Shown piece by piece: positions 23,542-31,429 of a stretch of 64,000 bases of DNA. Numbering within the stretch: position 1 is the stretch's first letter; the number at the start of each line of letters is the position of its first letter. A program made the translations under genes and the position numbers. This stretch comes from Chryseobacterium arthrosphaerae (GTDB lineage: Bacteria; Bacteroidota; Bacteroidia; Flavobacteriales; Weeksellaceae), in the NCBI RefSeq assembly GCF_001684965.1, contig NZ_MAYG01000023.1:124001-188000 (forward strand). The letters run 5' to 3'. The notes beneath the pieces were generated by a model that was given only the letters and a program-made list of their open reading frames with translations, ran no database searches and was not told the DNA's origin.

Positions 23542-24885
23542 ATGGAAGATACGCTTATTTACAACTATTCCAGGGCATCCTCTTTGGTAAGGAAAGATGC
23601 TATGGAAGAACTGTTTCTCGCCAAATACAGCGAGATACATAAAAATACCGATGCTCCCTGTTTTTTCTGGGGGAATGTCGGGCAGCCGTTTATTCTGGCC
23701 CGTTGCCTGATCACGCTTTCCAATATTGTGAAATCAAGCTTTAGCCTGTCGCCGTTTCAGATGGCCCTGCTTAAAGACCCTGTGGTGACAGCCGGAAATG
23801 AAAGACTCCGTTTCGAAGGATTCTCTCATTGTGCAGGAGTATATGCAAGAGTAGATGTACTGCCTGACGGGCTGGATGGAGAGTTTCTGGAAAACGGAAC
23901 GACCAATGTAGACTTTAATCAGCCGATGATAACCGCTTTGGGAAGTATACGTCCCAATGAAAAGATCATGCTTTCTGTTGGTGAAAAAGAAGTAGGGCTG
24001 TACAAAGAAGAAAACAAAATCGTGGAAAGAAAAGTTCCGCTGCCGGTCAAATGGATCAAAGGCCTGGGAACAGTGCAGGTCTACTTATCCGAATCAGAAA
24101 AACGGCATACCTTCAATAAAATCCAGACCCAGCAGCTGTTCCGTGGAATGCCGAAAGGAGTGGTGAAATCAGACTACTATCTGATCGTAAGAGGTAACAA
24201 ACCTATGTTCTCACCTGTGAAATCAACAGATGCCATGTGCGTGGGAGGCCTTCACAGGCTTCGTCTGCTGGAACCTTTACTTTCATATATAGATTATATG
24301 CAGGTTTTTTCACATCCTAATATGCAGTCTACAACCTGGCAGCTCTATATGGGGAATATAAGATTCAGTTTTTCTTTGTCAAGAGAAAGCTGGAGAGGAT
24401 TTTCAGGAGAGGGAGCGATACTTGAAAGCCTGACCTCTGAAGTTCCTGATGAATGGATAGATGCCTTAGATAAATATGCTTATGCCAATCAGTCATTTAA
24501 TGGAACTGTACTGGCCCTGGAAGAAAATATAAGCCTTAAAAAGACAGAAAACCTGACGGGAAGACTTGCCGCTATGGGATTGTTGGGATATGATCTGGAT
24601 GATAACGAATTTTTCTACCGTAGGTTACCTTTCAAGCTGAGCCGTATCCTGGAAATGAATCCCCGTATGAAAAATGCGGAAAAACTTATTGCAGACGGAA
24701 AAGTAGAGATCCTGAATAACAGCAAAGAAAGAACCGAAGCCAGAGTAGAAGGTACGGGAGTACATCACACAGTCATCATTGAAGAAGAAAAAGAACGCTG
24801 CACCTGTGAATGGTTCAGTAAATACCAGGGAGAAAGAGGACCATGCAAACATATGCTGGCTGTGAAGAAACTGGTTAATCATTAA
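23542..24885 (+). CDS. SWIM zinc-finger protein
   Basis: The 447-residue protein has a C-terminal C-T-C followed 13 residues later by C-K-H, matching the CxCx(n)CxH signature of SWIM fingers. SWIM domains bind nucleic acids or proteins and are common in a group with E. coli YehQ, which lies in a MoxR/vWA gene cluster. The N-terminal 370 residues have no recognised motif. The gene starts 3 bases after the DUF6493-like copy 2 and is followed by a terminator. It may be the nucleic-acid-recognising member of the three-protein complex. Confidence 0.85.
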   Translation: MEDTLIYNYSRASSLVRKDAMEELFLAKYSEIHKNTDAPCFFWGNVGQPFILARCLITLSNIVKSSFSLSPFQMALLKDPVVTAGNERLRFEGFSHCAGVYARVDVLPDGLDGEFLENGTTNVDFNQPMITALGSIRPNEKIMLSVGEKEVGLYKEENKIVERKVPLPVKWIKGLGTVQVYLSESEKRHTFNKIQTQQLFRGMPKGVVKSDYYLIVRGNKPMFSPVKSTDAMCVGGLHRLRLLEPLLSYIDYMQVFSHPNMQSTTWQLYMGNIRFSFSLSRESWRGFSGEGAILESLTSEVPDEWIDALDKYAYANQSFNGTVLALEENISLKKTENLTGRLAAMGLLGYDLDDNEFFYRRLPFKLSRILEMNPRMKNAEKLIADGKVEILNNSKERTEARVEGTGVHHTVIIEEEKERCTCEWFSKYQGERGPCKHMLAVKKLVNH

Positions 24886-24898
24886 CAGAATAAAACTT

Positions 24899-24941
24899 TA
24901 ATAACCGCCACAAATAAAGAATTTGAGGCGGTTATTATTTT
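24899..24941 (+). terminator. terminator after the SWIM gene
   Basis: Stem ATAACCGCC/GGCGGTTAT with a 17-base loop and a T-rich tail. Confidence 0.7.
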
Positions 24942-25100
24942 CTCGCAGATCATCATTCCGTAGATTTTTCCACAAACATCTGTGTCATCTTTAAAATCAT
25001 CGGGTGATAAATGCTGTAATATCACGAAATACTTTGCGTAATATTTTGGAATTAATGATGTTTGCCAAAAAAGAAATCCTGAGAAAGCAATAAAACATAT

Positions 25101-25553
25101 TTACATACTGTTTCTGCTTATCCATTCCTCATAGGAAAGAACTCCCAGTTCCGGTTTGCCTTCACCTTCCAGAATAGAAATAAATTCGAGCTGATTACCA
25201 TCCGGATCATTGAAATAGATTGCAAGAGCAGGCATCCATGCAAATACCATAGGCTCAACGCTTCCGTTCTTAAGAAAATTGTAAGGCTTGAGGTCTTTAT
25301 TTTCCAAAAAGCCTACGGCATAGTTTAAAATATCCTCTTTACTGCTGGAAAAAGCAAAATGCCTCGGCTGAAGATTCTCTTTCTGTTCCCACAAACCTAA
25401 CATAAATTCCTTCCCGTCACCTACCCATAAAAATGCAATGGGTCTGGTTTCATCCCTGTGAGCTAGTTTTAGTCCCAATACTTCCGTATAGAATTGTATA
25501 GCATTTTCCAAATTACTCACCTGTACATGGGTTTCATATAATCCTTTAATCAT
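25101..25553 (-). CDS. VOC-superfamily (glyoxalase-like) protein
   Basis: The 150-residue protein has two beta-alpha-beta-beta-beta modules. The first holds T-H-V-Q-V-S-N-L-E-N-A-I-Q-F-Y-T and the second I-Y-F-N-D-P-D-G-N-Q-L-E-F-I. The histidine near residue 8 and the glutamate of the second module are the usual metal ligands of vicinal-oxygen-chelate enzymes. The substrate is unknown; dioxygenase, glyoxalase and drug-binding functions all occur in the superfamily. It is a single gene on the opposite strand from its neighbours and probably unrelated to the RNA island. Confidence 0.85.
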   Translation of the reverse strand: MIKGLYETHVQVSNLENAIQFYTEVLGLKLAHRDETRPIAFLWVGDGKEFMLGLWEQKENLQPRHFAFSSSKEDILNYAVGFLENKDLKPYNFLKNGSVEPMVFAWMPALAIYFNDPDGNQLEFISILEGEGKPELGVLSYEEWISRNSM

Positions 25554-25845
25554 AGTTTTTCATTTTAACAGAAACAAAGCTAGAAAACACAGACTGGAAA
25601 AAGAGAAAATTATGATTTCTTTATATAAAATGAATGATAGACGGTTTTTATGATTGGAAGATATTGCGGTGAAACATCACTGCTCGCACAGATATCGATA
25701 AGAGAGGTTTTAGCCGGCCAAAATAAAAGCCAAAACTCCGCTTGCTTTAACCAAAACTTAATTTAGCCCGATAATTCGTCATATATAATCTGCGTAATCT
25801 GCAGAATCAGCGAGAGATAGTAAATAAAAATTATAAAAAATATAT
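25554..25845. other. spacer with interspersed repeat copy 2
   Basis: I see no gene here. The block 25701-25760 repeats the GGTTTTAGCC/GCTTTAACC layout of the element at 2996, with a weaker palindrome. Confidence 0.45.
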
Positions 25846-25881
25846 TACGCAAAAACACTGCGCAATACCGTTTTTACTTTG
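25846..25881 (+). promoter_or_regulatory. Ro60 promoter with upstream element shared with the Y-RNA array
   Basis: TTACTTTG (25874-25881) is the -7-like element. The 18-mer ACGCAAAAACACTGCGCA ends 9 bases upstream. A related 18-mer lies 10 bases before the -7 element of the Y-RNA array promoter (14 of 18 bases match). Confidence 0.55.
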
Positions 25882-25942
25882 CATCAGAAATCAGAGAGAA
25901 GGTAGTCAGCTTTCTAAACGGTTAACAAAAAAACAGGAACTC

Positions 25943-27460
25943 ATGAAATTTAATTTTTTGAAAAAAGAAAATAAAGTCATTCTGAACCACGAAGGTGCAA
26001 AAGCTTACGCAATGACACCTGCAGAAGAGCTGTACAGTGCTGTTGTTACAACAGGATTGTCAGACATAACCTATGAAAAGGGAAATGAAAGATTAAAAAG
26101 AATCCAGACTCTGATCAGAAAAAACGATCCTGAATTTGTAGCCAGACTGGCGGTATATGCAAGAAAGGAGATGCATCTGCGCTCCGTGCCATTGGTACTG
26201 GTAACAGAACTTGCCAGGCAGACGTCAGGAACGGATCTGGTGAGCAGAACCGTGGACGGTGTCATCCGGAGAGCAGATGAAATTACAGAACTGCTGGCCT
26301 GTTATCAGCTTTCCAACGAAAGAACGGAAGTGAAAAAGCTCAACAAACTTTCAAAACAGATTCAGAAAGGACTGGCAAAATCATTTAATAAATTTGATGA
26401 ATACCAGTTTGCCAAATACAACAGGAAAGCGGAAGTAACCCTTAAGGACGCACTGTTTCTTGTTCACCCGAAAGCGAAAGATGAAAATCAGCAGACTATT
26501 TTCAACAGGATTGTTGATGACAGTCTGGAAACTCCTTATACCTGGGAAGTGGAACTTTCCGTCTTGGGTCAGAAAAAATTTGATGATCATACAGATAAAA
26601 AGCTGGCGTTCAAAGACAAATGGGAAGAACTGATCCTAAGTAATAAACTGGGGTATATGGCAGCTTTGAGGAACCTGAGAAATATTCTGGAGGCAGAAGT
26701 ATCACCAGAAGCTATGAGTAAAGTATGTCATGATATATCAGATCAGGAAGCGGTAGCCCAATCAAAACAGCTGCCTTTCAGATTTCTTGCGGCGTACAGA
26801 GAACTGAAATCTATTGATTCGCCTTATGTTTCTTCTCTTTTGGAAGCGCTGGAAAAAGCAGTGGAGCTGAGTGCAAACAATATCAAAGGCTTTGGATTTG
26901 ATACTTCAGTGGTCATTGCATCCGATGTTTCAGGCTCTATGCAGAAATCCGTTTCTCGTAAGAGTAAAGTATTGCTGTATGATATCGGTTTGATGATGTC
27001 TATGATGCTGCAGTCACAATGTCAGAATGTGGTGACCGGTATATTCGGTAACCGTTGGCTGCGTGTTCCCATGCCGAAAAACGGTATTCTGAGAAATGTA
27101 GACGAATTCTACAAGCGTGAAGGTGAAGTAGGATATGCTACAAATGGTTATCTGGTGATTCAGGATCTGATCAAAAGAAAGGAAAAAACGGATAAAGTGA
27201 TGTTGTTTACCGATGCTCAGATGTGGAGTACTACCGGAACTCAGAATTCTCTGGAAGACTCGTGGAGAAAGTATAAGGCATTGGCTCCGGAAGCGAAACT
27301 CTATATTTTCGATCTGGCAGGCTATGGAAAACAGCCATTGGATATCAGGGAAAAAGATGTATACCTTATTTCAGGTTGGTCAGACAAAATTTTCGATGTT
27401 TTGAACGCTTTGGAAGACCGGAAATCAGCAGTGGAAATGATACAGAAAGTTGTGCTGTAG
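25943..27460 (+). CDS. rsr: TROVE-domain Ro60-like RNA-binding protein
   Basis: The protein has 505 residues, close to bacterial Ro60 orthologues. Residues 15-300 form the HEAT-repeat TROVE ring, including the early K-N-D-P-E-F-V-A-R-L-A-V-Y-A-R-K segment. From about residue 325 a von Willebrand A domain carries the metal site D-V-S-G-S-M (about 330-335) and a later F-T-D-A-Q-M-W. Ro60 binds the ends of misfolded RNAs in its cavity and Y RNAs on its outer surface. In bacteria it cooperates with exonucleases such as PNPase in rRNA maturation and decay. It has its own promoter. The Y-RNA-like array lies 3.3 kb downstream on the same strand. The gene symbol follows Deinococcus usage. Confidence 0.92.
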   Translation: MKFNFLKKENKVILNHEGAKAYAMTPAEELYSAVVTTGLSDITYEKGNERLKRIQTLIRKNDPEFVARLAVYARKEMHLRSVPLVLVTELARQTSGTDLVSRTVDGVIRRADEITELLACYQLSNERTEVKKLNKLSKQIQKGLAKSFNKFDEYQFAKYNRKAEVTLKDALFLVHPKAKDENQQTIFNRIVDDSLETPYTWEVELSVLGQKKFDDHTDKKLAFKDKWEELILSNKLGYMAALRNLRNILEAEVSPEAMSKVCHDISDQEAVAQSKQLPFRFLAAYRELKSIDSPYVSSLLEALEKAVELSANNIKGFGFDTSVVIASDVSGSMQKSVSRKSKVLLYDIGLMMSMMLQSQCQNVVTGIFGNRWLRVPMPKNGILRNVDEFYKREGEVGYATNGYLVIQDLIKRKEKTDKVMLFTDAQMWSTTGTQNSLEDSWRKYKALAPEAKLYIFDLAGYGKQPLDIREKDVYLISGWSDKIFDVLNALEDRKSAVEMIQKVVL

Positions 27461-27506
27461 CAGGCACTGCTTTAAAAAATAAATAGAAAACCTAACAGAA
27501 TAACCA

Positions 27507-28139
27507 ATGGATAACAGATTTCAGGAATTGTCTTCTCTTGACTTTAAAAAGGCAGATATTGGCTTATGGGAAACAGAGCTGATAAAAGAATATGCTAAGC
27601 TTAAATTCAATGGTGGTTTTGCACTGGCAACCATAGAGTGCTGTGATTCAGAAAACTTCAGGGAGTATTTACAATCCATGTATCCGGTTCCTCATGATGG
27701 GAATATGGATTTATCTGTGAGAGCGGCGTCAGATGATATCAGAGATTTCATGTATTATCTGTTACACAGTCAGAGTTTAGCTGGATTAGAGATTTATCTT
27801 GGAAACGGTGAGGAATTTTTATCGGTTGATCCGCCTTATGATGCATTGGAAGAATTCAGAAAGCTGGTCTTTACTGAACTTTCAGGAAATGAATTGAAAA
27901 AGGATTTGTTTCAGACTGTGATAAAGGGCAGTATTTATGATGATTGGAAAGTTTCAGAGGAACAGACCTCAAAAATGATCAGTGATTTCACCTGCCGGAT
28001 ATTTACTGAAGGCAGTCATATCAGAACCTTTTATTTTCAACAATGGGGAAATTTTATGATTGGACTCTTTGTAGGCTATATTTTCATAGATATTAGCCGG
28101 GGGCTGATTACCTTTTTCGCAGTGGATGATTATGATTGA
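27507..28139 (+). CDS. unknown protein next to Ro60 (210 aa)
   Basis: I recognise no family. The protein is acidic and soluble for most of its length, with a hydrophobic, aromatic C-terminal 30 residues (M-I-G-L-F-V-G-Y-I-F-I-D) that look like buried beta strands rather than a membrane span. It starts 46 bases after the Ro60 stop on the same strand, so it may be co-transcribed. The overall look is that of SUKH/immunity-like mixed alpha-beta proteins, which is only an impression. Confidence 0.55.
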   Translation: MDNRFQELSSLDFKKADIGLWETELIKEYAKLKFNGGFALATIECCDSENFREYLQSMYPVPHDGNMDLSVRAASDDIRDFMYYLLHSQSLAGLEIYLGNGEEFLSVDPPYDALEEFRKLVFTELSGNELKKDLFQTVIKGSIYDDWKVSEEQTSKMISDFTCRIFTEGSHIRTFYFQQWGNFMIGLFVGYIFIDISRGLITFFAVDDYD

Positions 28140-28169
28140 ATAAACAATGCTGTAATATCATTAATATCT

Positions 28170-28266
28170 TGAGGAGCTTATTCCCGCTTTCCACTGTATC
28201 TTTTTCGCCGGCGCTTTTTGATAAAGCCATTGCAGAAAAAGGATGCCGTTGCAATCGGGGCTAAAA
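28170..28266. repeat. imperfect palindromic repeat element
   Basis: An outer GAGCTTATTCCCGC is matched by GCAATCGGGGCTA, and an inner TATCTTTTT by AAAAAGGAT. The whole resembles an interspersed element that I remember from flavobacterial genomes. It fills the gap between two unknown genes. Confidence 0.4.
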
Positions 28267-28284
28267 AAATTAAACCGGAACATT

Positions 28285-28944
28285 ATGATAAAACTTATAA
28301 ATGTAATTGAAATCAGCCCGTTACTGTACGCCAAAGATGATTATGAATTGCCGGAAACTTCCGATGATCCTGATCCCGAAGAATGGTTTTCCAGATGGGA
28401 AGAAGCAGCCTCTCAACTCAATTTTAATTTTAAAATTATTGAAAAAGGATCCTATTTAGCAGATATTGAAACCATTGATGATGAAAATCTGCAAATGATC
28501 TTAGAAGAAAGATTGAAGGATTTTGAAAAAAATTCCGAAAAAGAGGATCTTGTATTGGCTTTTGACGGAGGAGTTGCTTTGGAAAAAAACAGTACAATAT
28601 ATATTAAGCCGAGCTGTTGCAGCGATATGTCTGATCTGAAAAACTGGCAGGATATATTCACCAATCCGTCTGAAGAATGGACAATGATGTGGATTGGGCA
28701 TCCATGGGTTCTGTATAGAAAAGAAAATGGAAAAATAAGCTTTTCAGAGTATACGGAATCCGGTGAAATCGATCCCGGAAATATTAAAACTCTTGTGGAG
28801 GTAGAAGAATCAGAGCTCAAAGCTGAATTTGAAAAGGTACTGCAGCGACAGGCCGATTTCAAAAACAGAATTTCAGCCCTGTTGAAAAAGACCAGTATTA
28901 AAAATAAGGAAAGAATTGCAGAATTACTGACCGGTACGGATTAA
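28285..28944 (+). CDS. unknown acidic protein (219 aa)
   Basis: The start is taken at the ATG at 28285; an ATG at 28243 would read through the repeat element. The protein is strongly acidic in its first third (E-T-S-D-D-P-D-P-E-E-W). The middle has a C-C pair and T-M-M-W-I-G-H-P-W-V-L-Y. A helical lysine-rich C terminus follows. It is similar in style to polymorphic-toxin immunity or DUF proteins, but I cannot name a family. It shares strand and neighbourhood with Ro60. Confidence 0.6.
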   Translation: MIKLINVIEISPLLYAKDDYELPETSDDPDPEEWFSRWEEAASQLNFNFKIIEKGSYLADIETIDDENLQMILEERLKDFEKNSEKEDLVLAFDGGVALEKNSTIYIKPSCCSDMSDLKNWQDIFTNPSEEWTMMWIGHPWVLYRKENGKISFSEYTESGEIDPGNIKTLVEVEESELKAEFEKVLQRQADFKNRISALLKKTSIKNKERIAELLTGTD

Positions 28945-29008
28945 TAGATGTTCAGGTATCTGTTCCCAATCTTTTATAAAAAAATAAACTCATTAAATAA
29001 AAAAATAT

Positions 29009-29878
29009 ATGCAACATAAATTACCTTTTCATTTTGATATGGAAACCGCCGATCCCGACGATTCCATGACCCTTGCCGTATTGGCAACACACCCGAAAGT
29101 TCACCTGGTGAGTGTTTCCGTACATCCTGGGGGAACCGACCAGATTGGTGTCGTACGTCGTATTTTACAAATCCTCGACAGGGAAGACGTCCGCATCGGA
29201 GCCGGAACTCCCAAATCCGTAGCAAACCGTGTTTCTGATTTTCACCGGAAGTGGGTGGGGAAATTCGAACACTCGGAAGCAGATGATACAGCAGCCAATA
29301 TCATGGCAGAAACATTACGTCAATTTCCTGAATGTACTTTATTAAGCGGAGCAGCGCTTACAAATCCGCATGCTTTATTCGAAACAGGAACTTTCTTTTC
29401 CCGCTGGTTTTGCCAGGGAGGTTTTGCCGGAGACAATATCGTTCCGAAAGAATATCGTCTGGAAAAATTCGACGGAAAACTCACATGCCCAACCTTTAAC
29501 CTGAATGGTAATCCACTTGCTGCTGAAGCACTGTTTTCCATTCCAATGAAAGAAAGACGCATGATCAGTAAAAATGTGTGTCACGGTGCAGTCTTCACAA
29601 AAGCAGATGCAGAATTGCTCGTTCCGTTTCGAAATCACAACAAAGGGCTTAGGCTGTTTCTGGATGCGGTGGAGCTGAAAGAAAAAGCACTCCATGATAC
29701 CGTAGCCGCTTTACTGGCCATAGACCCTTCAAAAGCACTTTGGGCAGAAGTGATCCCGTATAGAAAAAGAGGGGAATGGGGCTGTCTGGAAGCAGAAAAA
29801 TATCCGGAAAGGCCTGCATCATTCATCACCACTTACATTCCTGATCTCACAGATCTTTGGATGGTAATCAAACCTTAA
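29009..29878 (+). CDS. nucleoside-hydrolase-like protein
   Basis: The 289-residue protein begins H-F-D-M-E-T-A-D-P-D-D-S-M, a variant of the D-x-D-x-x-x-D-D calcium-binding motif of inosine-uridine nucleoside hydrolases. Further family-like parts are V-H-P-G-G-T-D-Q and L-L-S-G-A-A-L-T-N. The first aspartate pair is spaced differently from canonical enzymes, so the substrate may be something other than a free nucleoside, for example an ADP-ribosyl or modified-RNA product. Its position between Ro60 and the Y-RNA array fits salvage of, or action on, RNA breakdown products; that is inference. Confidence 0.75.
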   Translation: MQHKLPFHFDMETADPDDSMTLAVLATHPKVHLVSVSVHPGGTDQIGVVRRILQILDREDVRIGAGTPKSVANRVSDFHRKWVGKFEHSEADDTAANIMAETLRQFPECTLLSGAALTNPHALFETGTFFSRWFCQGGFAGDNIVPKEYRLEKFDGKLTCPTFNLNGNPLAAEALFSIPMKERRMISKNVCHGAVFTKADAELLVPFRNHNKGLRLFLDAVELKEKALHDTVAALLAIDPSKALWAEVIPYRKRGEWGCLEAEKYPERPASFITTYIPDLTDLWMVIKP

Positions 29879-29924
29879 ACTAAGTGATAGTAATTTTAAA
29901 AATGAACAGAATGCAATAAAAATA

Positions 29925-30458
29925 ATGGGAGATTTATTTTCAAGAATCGATGAAGACCTGAAAGAAGGCAGAAAGAAAAAAGCCTGTGACAGATTAAGAA
30001 ATATGATCAATCAGTTTCCGGATGATCTTTCATTGAGGAAAAAACTGGGGCAGATTTATTATGAGGCAGGTTTTCTTGATGAGGCCGGAAAATTCTGGAT
30101 TCTATCAGAGCCTGAAAATGATGAAATGAAAAATGCTGTCGGGATATACAGGAAATCTTTAAGCAATTCAGGAAATGCCATTCTGAAAGATATCGTGTTC
30201 AGAGGAAATAAAGACCATCTGAACAAATATGCAATGAAAATTTTTGCAGACCTTGAAGCAGACAGCCTTAAAAGAACAAACCATATACCGGATTTTAAAC
30301 CTAAGACCAGAGAAAAAGGGAATTACTCTGAGTCTGCTGCTAAAAACAGTTTTCCGGAGACAGTGCTTTTCTGTCTGTTAATCGGACTGGTGATCTTGCT
30401 TCCTGTTTTAGGAATCTTCAAGCTTTTAGAACTGATTTATTTATTATTTTCTGATTAA
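29925..30458 (+). CDS. DUF6584-like protein with C-terminal membrane anchor
   Basis: The 177-residue protein has an N-terminal TPR-like pair of helices (about 5-60, with R-L-R-N-M-I-N-Q-F-P-D-D and L-G-Q-I-Y-Y-E-A-G) that resembles DUF6584. A charged linker follows, then one hydrophobic segment at residues 145-172 that should anchor it in the inner membrane. It follows the nucleoside-hydrolase-like gene by 46 bases on the same strand. It ends about 35 bases before the promoter region of the Y-RNA array. The molecular role is unknown. Confidence 0.7.
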   Translation: MGDLFSRIDEDLKEGRKKKACDRLRNMINQFPDDLSLRKKLGQIYYEAGFLDEAGKFWILSEPENDEMKNAVGIYRKSLSNSGNAILKDIVFRGNKDHLNKYAMKIFADLEADSLKRTNHIPDFKPKTREKGNYSESAAKNSFPETVLFCLLIGLVILLPVLGIFKLLELIYLLFSD

Positions 30459-30473
30459 AAAATAAACTGCGTA

Positions 30474-30503
30474 AAAAGAATGCGCAGAAGGCAGATACAT
30501 TTG
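30474..30503 (+). promoter_or_regulatory. promoter of the Y-RNA-like array
   Basis: TACATTTG (30496-30503) is a perfect TAnnTTTG element. The upstream GCGTAAAAAGAATGCGCA (about 30469-30486) resembles the element before the Ro60 promoter at nearly the same distance. Confidence 0.65.
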
Positions 30504-30523
30504 TACACGAAATACTAATAACC

Positions 30524-30565
30524 ATGAAGAATTATAAACCGGATCTTAAAGAAGCAGTGTATTGA
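30524..30565 (+). CDS. possible 13-codon leader peptide
   Basis: A 13-codon ATG-TGA frame starts about 20 bases after the array promoter and ends 19 bases before the next ATG. It could be a leader peptide or a chance ORF. Confidence 0.2.
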   Translation: MKNYKPDLKEAVY

Positions 30566-30583
30566 GGTTAATACTCAATACTC

Positions 30584-30811
30584 ATGAAAAAAATTAAGAC
30601 ATTAAAACAAATTTTCGGGATTAATGAATATGGATTGATTGATTTTCCCGCAAAAATTTCCGGAACACAAATCTCAAGACTGATGTACGGAAATGAAATG
30701 GGATGTTCACACTGTTTTCCACACGGCTTTGAAGTGATCAATGCAAAAGAGCTGAAGTTTCAGAGAAACTGGAAAAAATACAGAAGAACCCGATGGAAAA
30801 ATAAAAAGTAA
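30584..30811 (+). CDS. small basic protein leading the Y-RNA array (75 aa)
   Basis: The 75-residue protein is strongly basic at its end (W-K-K-Y-R-R-T-R-W-K-N-K-K). A central C-S-H-C-F-P-H-G-F contains two cysteines and two histidines that could bind a metal. This composition suits an RNA-binding protein. I do not recognise the family. Its final codons form the 5' strand of the terminal stem of the first Y-RNA-like element. A transcript starting at the upstream promoter would therefore carry both, and release of the RNA would remove the coding end. Confidence 0.55.
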   Translation: MKKIKTLKQIFGINEYGLIDFPAKISGTQISRLMYGNEMGCSHCFPHGFEVINAKELKFQRNWKKYRRTRWKNKK

Positions 30812-30940
30812 GTGCCGTAAAACAGAATTACTTCGTTGGGGAACAGAGGTACAGGTTCAAGTCCTGTTCAGCAAAAGCCGATAGTGTAAAGACAGCACGC
30901 TGTTAATATGGGTCTGTTTGACTGATCGCCTTACTTTTTT
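30803..30940 (+). ncRNA. Y-RNA-like (YrlA-type) RNA S1 with permuted tRNA-like module
   Basis: Terminal stem AAAAAGTAAG/CTTACTTTTT (10 bp, perfect) with a T-run at the end. Inside, the core GCCGTAAAACAGAATTAC comes first. Then follow AACAG, a T arm ACAGG-TTCAAGT-CCTGT, an acceptor-like TCAGC/GCCGA hairpin, a D-arm-like TAGTGTAAAGACAGCACG, and CTGTT, which pairs with the earlier AACAG as an anticodon-like stem. T arm before D arm is the order of a circularly permuted tRNA. Confidence 0.75.
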
Positions 30941-30945
30941 AAAAT

Positions 30946-31093
30946 ATAATCAAGTGTGGTTCAGTAATCATACTCCGTATACTTCATCAGGTTGCAGGTT
31001 CAAATCCTGTCATTCTTGTTGTAAACGGGATGTAGCTCGAGACAGGGTAGAGCAGATGAAAGGAAGGATTCTGCAATTTTTATCTTGATTATG
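30946..31093 (+). ncRNA. Y-RNA-like RNA S4 with permuted tRNA-like module
   Basis: Terminal stem ATAATCAAG/CTTGATTAT (9 bp, perfect). Inside: TTCATC, T arm GCAGG-TTCAAAT-CCTGT, a capped acceptor hairpin CATTCT/GGGATG, D arm GCTC/GAGC, then GATGAA pairing perfectly with TTCATC. Sequence differs from S1 in every helix while pairing is kept. Confidence 0.75.
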
Positions 31094-31094
31094 T

Positions 31095-31200
31095 AAAGAG
31101 TGCCGTAGAAAAGACTTACTTCGGTTTATCTGGTTCAATTCCAGAAACAGATCTGAAAATGATCTGCATTAGAGTCTTTTTAAACTTTTGCCTCTTTTTT
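31095..31200 (+). ncRNA. Y-RNA-like RNA S2, T-arm module only
   Basis: Outer stem AAAGAG/CTCTTT and inner stem AAAAGACT/AGTCTTTT. Core GCCGTAGAAAAGACTTAC followed by CTTCGG. T arm TCTGG-TTCAATT-CCAGA, then hairpin CAGATC/GATCTG in the acceptor position. No clear D arm. Ends with TTTTTT. Confidence 0.7.
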
Positions 31201-31214
31201 ATTTAAGAAAAACA

Positions 31215-31358
31215 AAAACAAGTGCCGTAGAATAGTGTTACTTCGGTGTCACGGGTTCGAAGCCCGTCTCTTCCACAACAGAAAAAACACAATCACGATA
31301 GGAAGAGTAGCTCAGATGGTTAGAGCACGGCTCACTTTTCTTCCCATGCCTTGTTTTA
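31215..31358 (+). ncRNA. Y-RNA-like RNA S3 with permuted tRNA-Met-like module
   Basis: Terminal stem AAAACAAG/CTTGTTTT (perfect). Core GCCGTAGAATAGTGTTAC with a CTTCGG tetraloop. T arm ACGGG-TTCGAAG-CCCGT, then acceptor 3' strand CTCTTCC (31268-31274), a 26-base loop, acceptor 5' strand GGAAGAG (31301-31307) and D arm GCTC/GAGC followed by ACGGCTCA. Joined in the normal order these halves would give a tRNA-Met-like molecule. Confidence 0.75.
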
Positions 31359-31429
31359 TGATAAAATTACTTAAGGTTAAAAGGAATTTTACGCCTTTTG
31401 TAATCAGAATATTTTAAAAAAAATTATAT

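Noticed and set aside
25034..25041. TTGCGTAA near 25034 as a further copy of the Ro60-promoter element
   Set aside because: Only a half-site matches and it lies downstream of convergent genes without a promoter, so it is probably chance.
25846..25881. Sigma-54 promoter at Ro60, by analogy with the RtcR-controlled rtc operon of enterobacteria
   Set aside because: No GG-N10-GC element at suitable spacing; the site fits the Bacteroidota TAnnTTTG type instead.
31235..31417. 60-codon frame within the Y-RNA-like array
   Set aside because: It reads through the permuted tRNA module (V-A-Q-M-V-R-A-R) and has no ribosome-binding context.
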